Source: Pseudooceanicola sp.
GTDB taxonomy: Bacteria > Pseudomonadota > Alphaproteobacteria > Rhodobacterales > Rhodobacteraceae
DNA length: 64,000 nucleotides
Direction of reading: 5' to 3'
Assembly (NCBI RefSeq): GCF_029213205.1
Contig: NZ_JARGNH010000003.1
Coordinates: forward strand, 1-64,000
The notes under the pieces are model-generated. The model did no database searches, was not told the DNA's origin, and saw only the letters and a program-made list of their open reading frames with translations. The position numbers and the translations under genes are program-made. Each line of letters starts with the position of its first letter. Position 1 is the stretch's first letter. Shown in pieces: positions 10,367 to 17,694 of this stretch.

Positions 10367-10380
10367 AGCTGGTAAATGTT

Positions 10381-10408
10381 TCTGCGTCGCAGAGTTATGC
10401 ATAGGCAT
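10381..10408. promoter_or_regulatory. Inverted repeats before the TetR gene
   Basis: Two adjacent small palindromes, TCTGCG-T-CGCAGA at 10381-10393 and ATGC-ATAG-GCAT at 10397-10408, lie 30-57 bases before the TetR-family start. This is where autoregulatory TetR operators sit. Neither matches an operator I can name. Confidence 0.25.
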
Positions 10409-10437
10409 TTATGAATTTTTTGGTTTAGATTTCGGAT

Positions 10438-10971
10438 ATGGCACCCAAACAACGATTGTCCCCCGACGATTGGCTGAAAGCCGGGATCGATGCCCTGGCC
10501 CGGCTTGGCCCTGAGGGGTTGAAGGCCGAGCCGCTGGCACGGGGGTTGCAGACGACCAAGGGGTCGTTCTATTGGCATTTCGCCGATGTGCCGACATTTC
10601 AGCAACAGGTTCTGGAGTATTGGGGCCGTCTCAACGACGCCCCGGCAGACCCGCCCGCCAAGAAGAAAGAGGCGGTGGCCGAGCTGAAGACGATAATGGA
10701 ACAGGGCATCGACGAAGACCTGTCGGCCGAGGCCGCGATGCGGGCCTGGGCGCGCACCGACCCGGCGGCGGCGGCGATGCTGTCAACGATCGACGCGCAA
10801 CGGCTGGCGCGGATCAAGCTGCTGCTCGACAAGATCGGCGTCACCAACCCCGACATCGCGCGGGCGCTTTATGCGGCGCGGATCGGGATGACCCAGATTG
10901 CCAAAGGCAAGGACAAATCGAACCGGGCAGCGATCCAGACCCTGGTGGATCTGGTCTTGGCGCTTAGATAA
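10438..10971 (+). CDS. TetR/AcrR family transcriptional regulator
   Basis: A 177-residue one-component regulator. The N-terminal helix-turn-helix is clear (LKAEPLARGLQTTKGSFYWHFADVPTF, residues about 25-50), with the family's typical YWHF motif. The remainder is the ligand-binding helical domain, rich in alanine and lysine. It is followed 25 bases later by a glutathione transferase gene on the same strand. I infer that it controls itself and the GST in response to an unknown small molecule. Confidence 0.9.
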   Translation: MAPKQRLSPDDWLKAGIDALARLGPEGLKAEPLARGLQTTKGSFYWHFADVPTFQQQVLEYWGRLNDAPADPPAKKKEAVAELKTIMEQGIDEDLSAEAAMRAWARTDPAAAAMLSTIDAQRLARIKLLLDKIGVTNPDIARALYAARIGMTQIAKGKDKSNRAAIQTLVDLVLALR

Positions 10972-10996
10972 CGATCACTCTGAGGAGGAGACGATC

Positions 10997-11596
10997 ATGC
11001 TGACCCTGTTCCATGCGCCGCGCAGCCGGTCCTCAGCCATCGTGCAGCTGATCGACGAAATGGGCGTCCATGGCGCGGTGACGATCCGCGAGGTCGGCAT
11101 CTCCCGCCAGGACGGCAGCGGCGGCGCCGATCCGCAGAACCCGCATCCCGACGGCAAGGTGCCTTTTCTGACCCATGATGGTGTCGGGATGAGCGAGCTG
11201 AACGCGATCGCGCTCTACCTGACCGAAGTGTTCCCGCAGACCGGGCTGGGCTATGCCCCCGGTGACCCGTTGCGCGGCCCCTATCTGTCGTGGCTAGCCT
11301 GGTATGGCAATGTGCTGGAACCGGTGCTGCATTTCCATTTCTTCCAGATCGATTCGCCGCAGCTGGCCCGCACCTTTCGCGATTTTCCCACCGCCATGGC
11401 GCGGATCGAGGCGCAGCTGGCGCAAACGCCCTGGCTGATCGGGGATCGCTACAGCGCCGCTGATCTGCTGGTGGTGCAGATATTCCTGCGCTTCCCGGCC
11501 TTGATGCCGGAAACCGGCCCGGTGCCGGATTGGGTGGCGCGCTGCGCCGGCCGTCCCGCCGCCAAGCGGATCGCCAAGGAAGAGGCGGCGGGCTGA
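10997..11596 (+). CDS. Glutathione S-transferase family protein
   Basis: A 199-residue GST with an N-terminal thioredoxin fold (MLTLFHAPRSRSSAIVQLIDEMG, HPDGKVPFLTHDGVGMSELNAIALYLTE) and a C-terminal helical domain (PWLIGDRYSAADLLVVQIFLRF). The serine-rich RSRSS takes the place of the usual catalytic Ser/Cys turn. TGAGGAGGAG precedes the ATG. It probably detoxifies electrophiles and is likely cotranscribed with the TetR gene upstream. The substrate cannot be read from sequence. Confidence 0.9.
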   Translation: MLTLFHAPRSRSSAIVQLIDEMGVHGAVTIREVGISRQDGSGGADPQNPHPDGKVPFLTHDGVGMSELNAIALYLTEVFPQTGLGYAPGDPLRGPYLSWLAWYGNVLEPVLHFHFFQIDSPQLARTFRDFPTAMARIEAQLAQTPWLIGDRYSAADLLVVQIFLRFPALMPETGPVPDWVARCAGRPAAKRIAKEEAAG

Positions 11597-11602
11597 GCTG
11601 GA

Positions 11603-12013
11603 TCAGGCCATAGCCGCCCGCAACGCCGCATCCAGCAGCATCTTGATCTGCGCTTCGCGGGTATCGGCAACCACGCGCCCGATCTCGGCCTTGCCTTTCA
11701 GGGCCACCAGGGTCGAGCGGCGCGGAATTCGCAGCCTCTGGGTAAAGGACGCCCGCGCGTAGGTGTCCCAATCGACATTGATAAAGGTGATGTTGGCCTC
11801 ATAGGCCGGGTCCTGCGCCTTGAGCCGGTCCAGCACGGCCTCTTGTGCCTTGCAGGTCGTACACCAGCTGGCCTTGAAATCGAGGAACACGGTTTCACCG
11901 GCATCGAGGCGGGCCTCAACCAGCCCCGGCGTATACTCCATAGGCGCGGCCTGGCCGAGGCTTGGCAGCAGCAGGGCGGCGCCCCCGAGGGCGATAAAGT
12001 CGCGGCGTTTCAT
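11603..12013 (-). CDS. Thioredoxin family protein, exported
   Basis: A 136-residue periplasmic thioredoxin-like protein. It begins with a twin-arginine-type signal (MKRRDFIALGGAALLLPSLGQA) and has the active site SWCTTCKAQE. Just upstream on the same strand, 13 bases away, is a CcdA-type membrane electron transporter, so the pair likely carries reducing equivalents from cytosolic thioredoxin to the periplasm for cytochrome c maturation or disulfide repair. It ends convergent with the GST gene, six bases apart. Confidence 0.88.
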   Translation of the reverse strand: MKRRDFIALGGAALLLPSLGQAAPMEYTPGLVEARLDAGETVFLDFKASWCTTCKAQEAVLDRLKAQDPAYEANITFINVDWDTYARASFTQRLRIPRRSTLVALKGKAEIGRVVADTREAQIKMLLDAALRAAMA

Positions 12014-12026
12014 GGTGGTTCTCCTT

Positions 12027-12740
12027 TCAGATCGAAACAGACAGGTTGATCAGCCAATCGGGCATAAGAGTGAGCGCCCAGCCCTCAATCAGATGATGCA
12101 GACGAAACAGGATGGCGAGGCCGGTGGCGACAAAGACCACGCCCAGCACGGTTTTGGAGCGCTCGGCCAGCGCCCGCATCCAGGCTTGCCGGGTCACAAG
12201 CAGGCTGCGGGCGCCATAGCCGAGGCCGAGGATCAGGGTGGCGACTCCAGCGGCAAAGGCGGCCATGATCGCCGTCGCCCAGAGCAGGTTTTCACCTTGG
12301 CTGGCCAGTGAAATCGCGCCGCCCAGGGTCGGGCCGACGCAGGGGCTCCAGACCGCGCCGAGCAGCAGCCCGCCGAGGAATTGACCTCGCAACCCGCCAC
12401 TATCGAGCCGCCCGATCCGGGCATCGGCGCCACTGGCGACACCGGCGGTCACCGTGGAAAATCCGGCCGACAGGCGCGGCACCAGCAGGATCAGGCCAAA
12501 GCCGACCATCAAGACCGCCCCGGCCTGGGCGATGGTCTGTTCGTCAATACCGATCAGATGACCAAAGCCAGCGATGCTGACCCCCAGCACCACAAAAGAC
12601 AGCGCCATGCCCGTCGCCAGCGCCAGCGGCCCGCCACGGCTGGCCTGCAGCGACGCGCCCAGCACGATCGGCAACACCGGCAGAACGCAGGGATTGATGA
12701 GCGTCAGCAGCCCGGCGAGGTATCCAAGGAACAATTCCAT
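12027..12740 (-). CDS. CcdA-type cytochrome c biogenesis/thiol transporter
   Basis: A 237-residue, about six-helix membrane protein of the CcdA/DsbD-beta family. The conserved NPCVLPVLPIVLGAS near the N terminus contains one redox cysteine, and the second is in WSPCVGPTLGGAISLAS, the paired half of the internal repeat. I chose ATG 12740 (MELFLGYLAGLLTLINPC); the frame extends upstream without family similarity. It feeds electrons to the adjacent exported thioredoxin. Confidence 0.9.
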   Translation of the reverse strand: MELFLGYLAGLLTLINPCVLPVLPIVLGASLQASRGGPLALATGMALSFVVLGVSIAGFGHLIGIDEQTIAQAGAVLMVGFGLILLVPRLSAGFSTVTAGVASGADARIGRLDSGGLRGQFLGGLLLGAVWSPCVGPTLGGAISLASQGENLLWATAIMAAFAAGVATLILGLGYGARSLLVTRQAWMRALAERSKTVLGVVFVATGLAILFRLHHLIEGWALTLMPDWLINLSVSI

Positions 12741-12893
12741 CCCCTGACCTAGGTGCTGATGACGGCCGTTGTCATCCGGCAATCCGGTGAAGCCGATAAA
12801 TTCAGCGTGGGAAATGTTACGATGCGGCCCGGCGGATTGCATTTGCGGCCTTGCCTCATGGCGGTGTTGACGGTCTTATCGCGGCAATCGTTC

Positions 12894-12902
12894 GGGGGGG
12901 GG
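12894..12902 (+). promoter_or_regulatory. G9 tract serving as ribosome binding site
   Basis: Nine consecutive G residues end four bases before the ATG of the UMF1-type transporter, in the position of the Shine-Dalgarno. Changes in tract length would alter spacing, so this could be a slipped-strand expression switch, or a site of sequencing error. Confidence 0.5.
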
Positions 12903-12906
12903 CGGA

Positions 12907-14241
12907 ATGACAAATCGCAAGCGCATCTGGGGGTGGTTCTTTTTCGATTGGGCCAGTCAGCCTTATAATACGCTGCTGATCACCTTTATCTTTGCGCCCT
13001 ATGTCAAAGAGCTTATCGGCGACGGGGCCAAGGCCCAGGCGGCTTGGGGGTTCGGCATCGCCGCCGCCGGGTTCTGCATCGCCCTTCTGGCACCGATCCT
13101 GGGCGCGATATCGGACGTTTCGGGCAATCGGCTGCGCTGGATCTGGCTGTTTTCGCTGATGTATGTGGTCGGCGCTGCGGCGCTGTGGTGGGCGGCACCG
13201 GGCGATTTCGACCTGATCCGAACCTTGTTTTTCTTTGCCATCGGGCTGATCGGGATGGAATTCGCGACGATCTTTACCAATTCGATGCTGCCCGATCTGG
13301 GCAGCAAGGAAGAGATCGGACGGATTTCTGGCAGCGGCTGGGCCTTTGGCTATGTCGGCGGGCTGGTGGCGCTGGTGATAATGCTGGCGCTGTTGCAGGA
13401 AAATCCTGAAACCGGGCGCACGATGATCGGCATCGAGCCGATCTTCGGCCTTGATCCCGCGGCACGCGAAGGCACCCGCGCCGTCGGGCCGTTGAGTGCG
13501 ATCTGGTACGCGGTCTTTATGATCCCGTTCTTTCTGTTCGTGCGCGACCCGAAAGTGGCCAAAGCCCCCAAGGGCGCGGTCAAGGCGGCGCTGACCGGGC
13601 TGGGCCGGACTCTGGCCGGGTTGCCGAAACGGCGCTCACTCTTTGCCTATCTGGGGTCGTCGATGTTCTATCGCGACGGGCTGAACGGCATGTATACCTT
13701 TGGCGGCATCTATGCCTCGGGCGTGCTGGGCTGGTCGATTGTCGATATCGGCGTTTTCGGCATCCTGGCGATTGTCTCCGGTGCCATTTTCGCCTGGATC
13801 GGCGGGCACGCGGATGTGCGCTTCGGCCCGAAACCGGTGATCACCCTCTGCATCGTGATCCTGACCCTTGTGGCGATTTCCATCGTGCTGGTGTCGCGTG
13901 AGAGCGTCTATTTCATTGCGGTCGGCCCGGAATCCGCATGGCCTGACATCGTGTTCTACGTTCTCGGCGCGCTGATCGGCGCGGCGGGCGGGGTGCTGCA
14001 AGCGGCCAGCCGGACGATGATGGTGCGTCAAGCCAATCCAGCCCGGATGACCGAGGCCTTTGGCCTCTATGCGCTGGCGGGCAAGGCGACCTCGTTCCTG
14101 GCGCCGCTATCGATCGGCATCGCCACCTCGCTGACCGGCAGTCAATCGTTGGGGGTGACGCCGCTGATCGGGCTTTTCGTTATCGGGTTGATCCTGCTAC
14201 GCTGGGTCAATCCCGAAAACGCCAAAGCCGATCCGGCGTAG
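12907..14241 (+). CDS. MFS transporter, UMF1/Atg22-like family
   Basis: A 444-residue, about 12-helix permease. The opening WGWFFFDWASQPYNTLLITFIFAPY is the hallmark of the UMF1 (vacuole effluxer Atg22-like) family. The motif GAISDVSGNRLRW follows in the second helix region, and a typical long loop with PETG occurs near residues 165-195. Bacterial members are often suspected of exporting amino acids or peptides, but the substrate is unknown. It stands alone, divergent from ccdA, with a G9 tract as ribosome binding site. Confidence 0.88.
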   Translation: MTNRKRIWGWFFFDWASQPYNTLLITFIFAPYVKELIGDGAKAQAAWGFGIAAAGFCIALLAPILGAISDVSGNRLRWIWLFSLMYVVGAAALWWAAPGDFDLIRTLFFFAIGLIGMEFATIFTNSMLPDLGSKEEIGRISGSGWAFGYVGGLVALVIMLALLQENPETGRTMIGIEPIFGLDPAAREGTRAVGPLSAIWYAVFMIPFFLFVRDPKVAKAPKGAVKAALTGLGRTLAGLPKRRSLFAYLGSSMFYRDGLNGMYTFGGIYASGVLGWSIVDIGVFGILAIVSGAIFAWIGGHADVRFGPKPVITLCIVILTLVAISIVLVSRESVYFIAVGPESAWPDIVFYVLGALIGAAGGVLQAASRTMMVRQANPARMTEAFGLYALAGKATSFLAPLSIGIATSLTGSQSLGVTPLIGLFVIGLILLRWVNPENAKADPA

Positions 14242-14254
14242 AAAGGCACAAGCC

Positions 14255-15190
14255 ATGGCCCGCCATTTGATCCAAAGTACCATCGCCGCCCTGTTTCTGG
14301 CGGCCTGCGGCGGCGGCGGTGACGGTGCCGCGCCGAAACAATCCATCGTCTCTACCCAGCAGGAGATTCCCGCCGCCCTGCGCGGGGTGGCGGCGAAAAA
14401 GCTGTTCGGCGGCAAGACCACCGCCGCAGCGATGGCGCCCGCGCCCTATGGATCCTATGCCAAGGGCTGCGTCAGCGGCGCGGTGCAACTGCCCGAAACC
14501 GGCGCCACCTGGCAGGCGATGCGGCTGTCGCGCAATCGCAACTGGGGCCATCCGGAAACCGTGGATTTCCTGCAGGACCTCAGCCGCAAGGCGGCGGCGC
14601 TGCCGGGCTGGTCCGGCCTTTATATCGGCGATATCTCGCAACCGCGCGGCGGGCCGATGCTGACCGGCCATGCCTCGCATCAACTGGGGCTGGATGCCGA
14701 TATCTGGATGTTGCCGCCCAAGCGGCTGGATCTGTCGCGGGCTGAGCGGGAAAACCTCTCGTCGATCTCGCTGCGCCGCGCGAACGGCGCCTATACCAAC
14801 GACAACTGGACGCCGCAGCATATGGCGGTGATGAAGGCCGCCGCCGAGGATCCCCGGGTGGCGCGGATCTTTGTGTTTCCCGGCGCCAAGGTAAAGATGT
14901 GCGCCGAGGCAAAGGGTGACCGCAGTTGGCTGAACAAGATCCGGCCCTGGTGGGGGCATCATTACCATTTCCATGTGCGCCTGACCTGTCCGCCGGGCAG
15001 CAGGGGCTGTGTCAATCAGGCACCGCCGCCTGCCGGTGATGGCTGCGCGGATGCGCAGCAATGGGTGAACAATATCCTGAACCCGCCGCCACCCGATCCC
15101 AATAAACCCAAGGTCAAACCGAAACCGCGCCGGGAACTCACCCTCGCCGATCTGCCCAATCAATGCGTCCAAGTCTTGCAGTCGCGCTGA
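14255..15190 (+). CDS. mepA: Penicillin-insensitive murein endopeptidase (M74)
   Basis: A 311-residue MepA-family zinc LD/DD-endopeptidase that cuts peptidoglycan cross-links. Zn-binding residues are visible in GHASHQLGLDADIWML and in WWGHHYHFHVRLTCP. The N terminus (ALFLAACGGGG) ends in a lipobox-like LAAC, so this copy is probably a lipoprotein rather than a freely periplasmic enzyme, which is inference. Conserved cysteines in VKMCAEAKG and CPPGSRGCVNQ fit the family. The end overlaps the next gene by 28 bases. Confidence 0.93.
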   Translation: MARHLIQSTIAALFLAACGGGGDGAAPKQSIVSTQQEIPAALRGVAAKKLFGGKTTAAAMAPAPYGSYAKGCVSGAVQLPETGATWQAMRLSRNRNWGHPETVDFLQDLSRKAAALPGWSGLYIGDISQPRGGPMLTGHASHQLGLDADIWMLPPKRLDLSRAERENLSSISLRRANGAYTNDNWTPQHMAVMKAAAEDPRVARIFVFPGAKVKMCAEAKGDRSWLNKIRPWWGHHYHFHVRLTCPPGSRGCVNQAPPPAGDGCADAQQWVNNILNPPPPDPNKPKVKPKPRRELTLADLPNQCVQVLQSR

Positions 15191-16056
15191 TCGCGGCTTG
15201 CCTTTCGCCTGGATACAGCCGGGCGCAACCGGCCGAGCTGGTTGGCACGCTCACGCTGGACGGGGCCGCGCCCGATATTGGCGGGCTGTCCGGGCTGGAG
15301 CTGTCCGAGGATGGCAGCGGCATTACCGCCCTGTCGGACCGGGCGATCTTGTTTCGCGGGCAGATCCGGCGTGAGGATGGCCGCCCGGTCGCAGTTACCT
15401 TTGAGGCGCCACAGCCGCTGGCCTCGCGCCGCAACGGCCCGCTGGTGTTCCCGTTGAGCGATTCCGAAGGGCTGGCCGTTGCGCCTGATGGTGGCCTCTA
15501 TGTCTCGTTCGAGCGCATCCACCGGGTGACCCATTACCAGCGGGCCGACGGGCCGGGCGCGCCAATGCCGCCACCGGCGCAATTCGGCCGGTTCCGCTGG
15601 AATGGCGGGATGGAGGCGCTGGCGATCGACGCCAATGGCGCGCTGTTCGCCCTGCCCGAAGGGGGCAGCCAGGACCGAAGCCTCCCGGTTTGGCGCTTTG
15701 CTGCGGGCTATTGGAACCAGGCGTTCAGCCTGCCGAAACGCGATTCATTCCTGCCGGTGGGCGCCGATTTCGGGCCGGACGGGCTGTTCTACCTGCTGGA
15801 GCGCGATTATTCCGTCGCCGGGTTCCGCAGCCGGGTGCGCCGCTTTGACCTGCGCGGCACCGAGGTGGCGGGCGAGGTCACGCTGCTGGAGACCGCCAGC
15901 GGCACCCATGACAACCTCGAAGGGATTGCGGTCTGGCGCGATGCCGCGGGGGCGATCCGGTTGACCCTGGTCTCGGATGACAATTTCTGGTTCTTCCTGG
16001 CCTCGGAGCTGGTCGAATATGTCCTGCCCCTTGCACCAGAGCGGCAAACCGACTAA
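15163..16056 (+). CDS. Esterase-like activity of phytase family protein
   Basis: A 297-residue exported protein with signal peptide (MRPSLAVALIAACLSPGYSRA). It has a beta-propeller look: GGLSGLELSEDGSGITALSDRA, FPLSDSEGLAVAPDGGLYVSFE and DNLEGIAVWRDAAG match the phytase-like esterase domain family. It overlaps the mepA end by 28 bases in another frame and is therefore coupled to it. The substrate is unknown; a phosphomonoester or phosphodiester is only a family guess. A GC hairpin follows its stop. Confidence 0.82.
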   Translation: MRPSLAVALIAACLSPGYSRAQPAELVGTLTLDGAAPDIGGLSGLELSEDGSGITALSDRAILFRGQIRREDGRPVAVTFEAPQPLASRRNGPLVFPLSDSEGLAVAPDGGLYVSFERIHRVTHYQRADGPGAPMPPPAQFGRFRWNGGMEALAIDANGALFALPEGGSQDRSLPVWRFAAGYWNQAFSLPKRDSFLPVGADFGPDGLFYLLERDYSVAGFRSRVRRFDLRGTEVAGEVTLLETASGTHDNLEGIAVWRDAAGAIRLTLVSDDNFWFFLASELVEYVLPLAPERQTD

Positions 16057-16060
16057 ACGA

Positions 16061-16079
16061 GCCCCGTCCCGGTCGGGGC
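16061..16079 (+). terminator. Hairpin after the phytase-like gene
   Basis: GCCCCG-TCCCGGT-CGGGGC forms a 6-bp GC stem five bases after the stop at 16056. There is no U-tract, so it could pause or stabilise the 3' end rather than terminate fully. Confidence 0.4.
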
Positions 16080-16119
16080 ACACAAGTCGCCGCAACCTTG
16101 TCTAAAAAACGGGCATCAG

Positions 16120-16743
16120 ATGAACCGCAAATACCTTCCCGGCATTCTTGCCATGGCCGCGATTGTCGTGGCTTCGAACATCCTCGTTCAGTTCCTGTTT
16201 GGCCAGTGGCTGACCTGGGGGGCGTTCACCTATCCCTTTGCCTTTCTGGTCACCGATGTGATGAACCGGGTCTATGGCCTGGCCGCCGCGCGTCGGGTGG
16301 TGATCGCCGGCTTTGTCACCGGCGTCGCCTGTTCGCTGATCGGCACCCAGATTTCCGGCGAGTTCGGGCCGCTGGTGACGCTGCGGATCGCGCTGGGATC
16401 AGGCCTGGCCTTTCTGGTGGCGCAGCTGACGGATGTATTTGTTTTCAACCGCTTGCGCCAGGGCCGCTGGTGGCGGGCGCCGCTGGTGTCGACGCTGATC
16501 GGGGCGACGCTCGACACTACGCTGTTTTTCAGCATCGCCTTTGCCGCGACGCTGACCTTTCTGGAGCCGGGCAATGATATCGCCTGGGCCAATGAACCGC
16601 TGCCGCTGCTCGGCCTCGGGCCGGTCGTGCCGCTCTGGATGTCGCTGGCGCTGGCGGATTGGAGCGTCAAGCTGACCCTCGCAGTGATGGCTTTGTTACC
16701 ATTTCGTGTGGTTGTCCGAAAAATGACCGCAAGACCTGCCTGA
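16120..16743 (+). CDS. yhhQ: Queuosine precursor transporter (YhhQ/VUT family)
   Basis: A 207-residue, six-helix inner-membrane protein of the QPTR family that imports preQ0/preQ1 for queuosine modification of tRNA. Typical stretches are WLTWGAFTYPFAFLVTDVMNRVYG and FLVAQLTDVFVFNRLR. No other queuosine genes are nearby, so assignment rests on family alone. It ends about 60 bases before the structured region preceding arfB. Confidence 0.88.
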   Translation: MNRKYLPGILAMAAIVVASNILVQFLFGQWLTWGAFTYPFAFLVTDVMNRVYGLAAARRVVIAGFVTGVACSLIGTQISGEFGPLVTLRIALGSGLAFLVAQLTDVFVFNRLRQGRWWRAPLVSTLIGATLDTTLFFSIAFAATLTFLEPGNDIAWANEPLPLLGLGPVVPLWMSLALADWSVKLTLAVMALLPFRVVVRKMTARPA

Positions 16744-16800
16744 TTTTGTTTGGCGATCCGCGAATTTTGTGAGACGATTCAGATATCGGAAACAAACTGA

Positions 16801-16931
16801 AAGGAGGTGCTCTAGTGTCTAATGGGACTTTGGAGAGAGGTGTTGGAACAGTTTGGAGGCAGGTCAGCTGAGGCAGCCCTCGGCTGAGTGAAATCCAGAT
16901 TGGTGGGCAACCTAACCGACCCCACCTCCTT
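16801..16931 (+). ncRNA. Candidate structured leader RNA upstream of arfB
   Basis: AAGGAGGTG at 16801-16809 is exactly complementary to CACCTCCTT at 16923-16931. Between them lie a 9-bp hairpin (CAGCTGAGG/CCTCGGCTG, 16865-16886, one G-U pair) and a second possible stem, GGTGGG 16902-16907 with CCCACC 16921-16926, which competes with the outer pairing. The 5' strand is a perfect Shine-Dalgarno followed by a short GTG reading frame. The layout resembles a translation- or ligand-responsive leader. I could not match it to a named RNA family. Confidence 0.45.
16815..16871 (+). CDS. Possible 18-residue leader peptide
   Basis: A GTG five bases after the AAGGAGGTG Shine-Dalgarno opens an 18-codon frame, VSNGTLERGVGTVWRQVS, whose stop lies inside the central hairpin of the leader. 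An overlapping frame from ATG 16822 encodes 21 residues (starting MGLWREVLEQFGG) but has longer spacing. No run of one amino acid is present, so a classical amino acid attenuator is not indicated. Confidence 0.35.
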   Translation: MSNGTLERGVGTVWRQVS

Positions 16932-16939
16932 ATCTCGAC

Positions 16940-16969
16940 AAGGGCCGTTCCATATTCGGGGCGGCCCTT
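16940..16969 (+). terminator. Terminator-like hairpin before arfB
   Basis: AAGGGCCG (16940-16947) pairs with CGGCCCTT (16962-16969), followed by TCATATT. It lies 40 bases before the arfB start and could be an attenuator terminator. The U-tract is short. Confidence 0.45.
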
Positions 16970-17009
16970 TCATATTGTCAGCACGCGACAGGCGCAGGGC
17001 AAGGCAACC

Positions 17010-17423
17010 ATGCTGAAGATCACCGAGCAGATCAGTATCGAAGACTGGGAACTGACCGAGCAATTCATCCGCGCGTCAGGCCCCGGCGGGCAGAACGTGA
17101 ACAAGGTGTCCACGGCGGTCGAACTGCGGTTCGAGGCCGAACGCTCGCCGTCGCTGCCCCCGGCGGTCAAGGCACGGCTGAAGCGGCTGGCCGGGCGGCG
17201 CTGGACCAAGGAGGGCGCGGTGGTGATCCAGGTCTCCGAGGAACGCTCGCAGGCCCGCAATCGCGACATCGCCCGGGAGCGGCTGGCCGAGCTGGTGCGC
17301 AAGGCGACGATGGTGCCGAAACGGCGGGTGCCGACGAAAGTGTCGAAGAACCAGAAGCGCAAGCGGGTGGAGGCCAAGAAGGTGCGCAGCGAGGTGAAGG
17401 AAGGGCGGGGGTGGGAGCGGTGA
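17010..17423 (+). CDS. arfB: Alternative ribosome-rescue factor ArfB (peptidyl-tRNA hydrolase)
   Basis: A 137-residue ArfB (YaeJ). Its GGQ motif in SGPGGQNVNKVSTAVELRF hydrolyses peptidyl-tRNA on ribosomes stalled without a stop codon, and its basic C-terminal tail (KNQKRKRVEAKKVRSEVKEG) enters the empty mRNA channel. Length fits the stand-alone rescue factor rather than RF1/RF2. It follows a structured leader and terminator-like hairpin and is convergent with ettA, another ribosome-acting factor. Confidence 0.94.
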   Translation: MLKITEQISIEDWELTEQFIRASGPGGQNVNKVSTAVELRFEAERSPSLPPAVKARLKRLAGRRWTKEGAVVIQVSEERSQARNRDIARERLAELVRKATMVPKRRVPTKVSKNQKRKRVEAKKVRSEVKEGRGWER

Positions 17424-17694
17424 GGGAGATCTCGGAAAGCAGTCAGTGCCGGATGCGCCAGTGTTGTGCTCTTACGAAAGGATCACCGCTGAAGGGCTGG
17501 AATCTCTAAGCCCATAACCGTCCATCAAACCGGGGGAACTCCAACTACAGCCATTGGTATGCTATCGCCGGGTGACTTCGAAATAAGACAGCAGAAACTG
17601 AACCAGGCAGGTGTCTAGGAAGCTAGGGGCACCTCACTGCGTGACTGGCGCTCAGCGGTCAGGTCACCGCAAGCGCCAGTCCTAAATCAGCGGA
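17424..17694. other. Gene-free stretch between arfB and ettA
   Basis: About 270 bases with no convincing frame, lower in GC than its surroundings. The left part reads like non-coding or relic sequence; a segment around 17517-17552 resembles the end of a degraded insertion element, but I cannot name one. The right end carries the strong hairpin listed separately. Confidence 0.4.
17643..17681. terminator. Strong hairpin between convergent arfB and ettA
   Basis: GACTGGCGCT (17643-17652) pairs perfectly with AGCGCCAGTC (17672-17681), and inside it GCGGT/ACCGC extends the stem. It lies 14 bases beyond the ettA stop. Placement suggests a bidirectional terminator, but neither side has a U-tract. 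Confidence 0.5.

Noticed and set aside
16801-16970. SRP RNA, RNase P RNA or tmRNA at the arfB leader
   Set aside because: The GGAAGGAAGCAG-type SRP core, the RNase P GAGGAAAGUC core and tmRNA tag region are absent.
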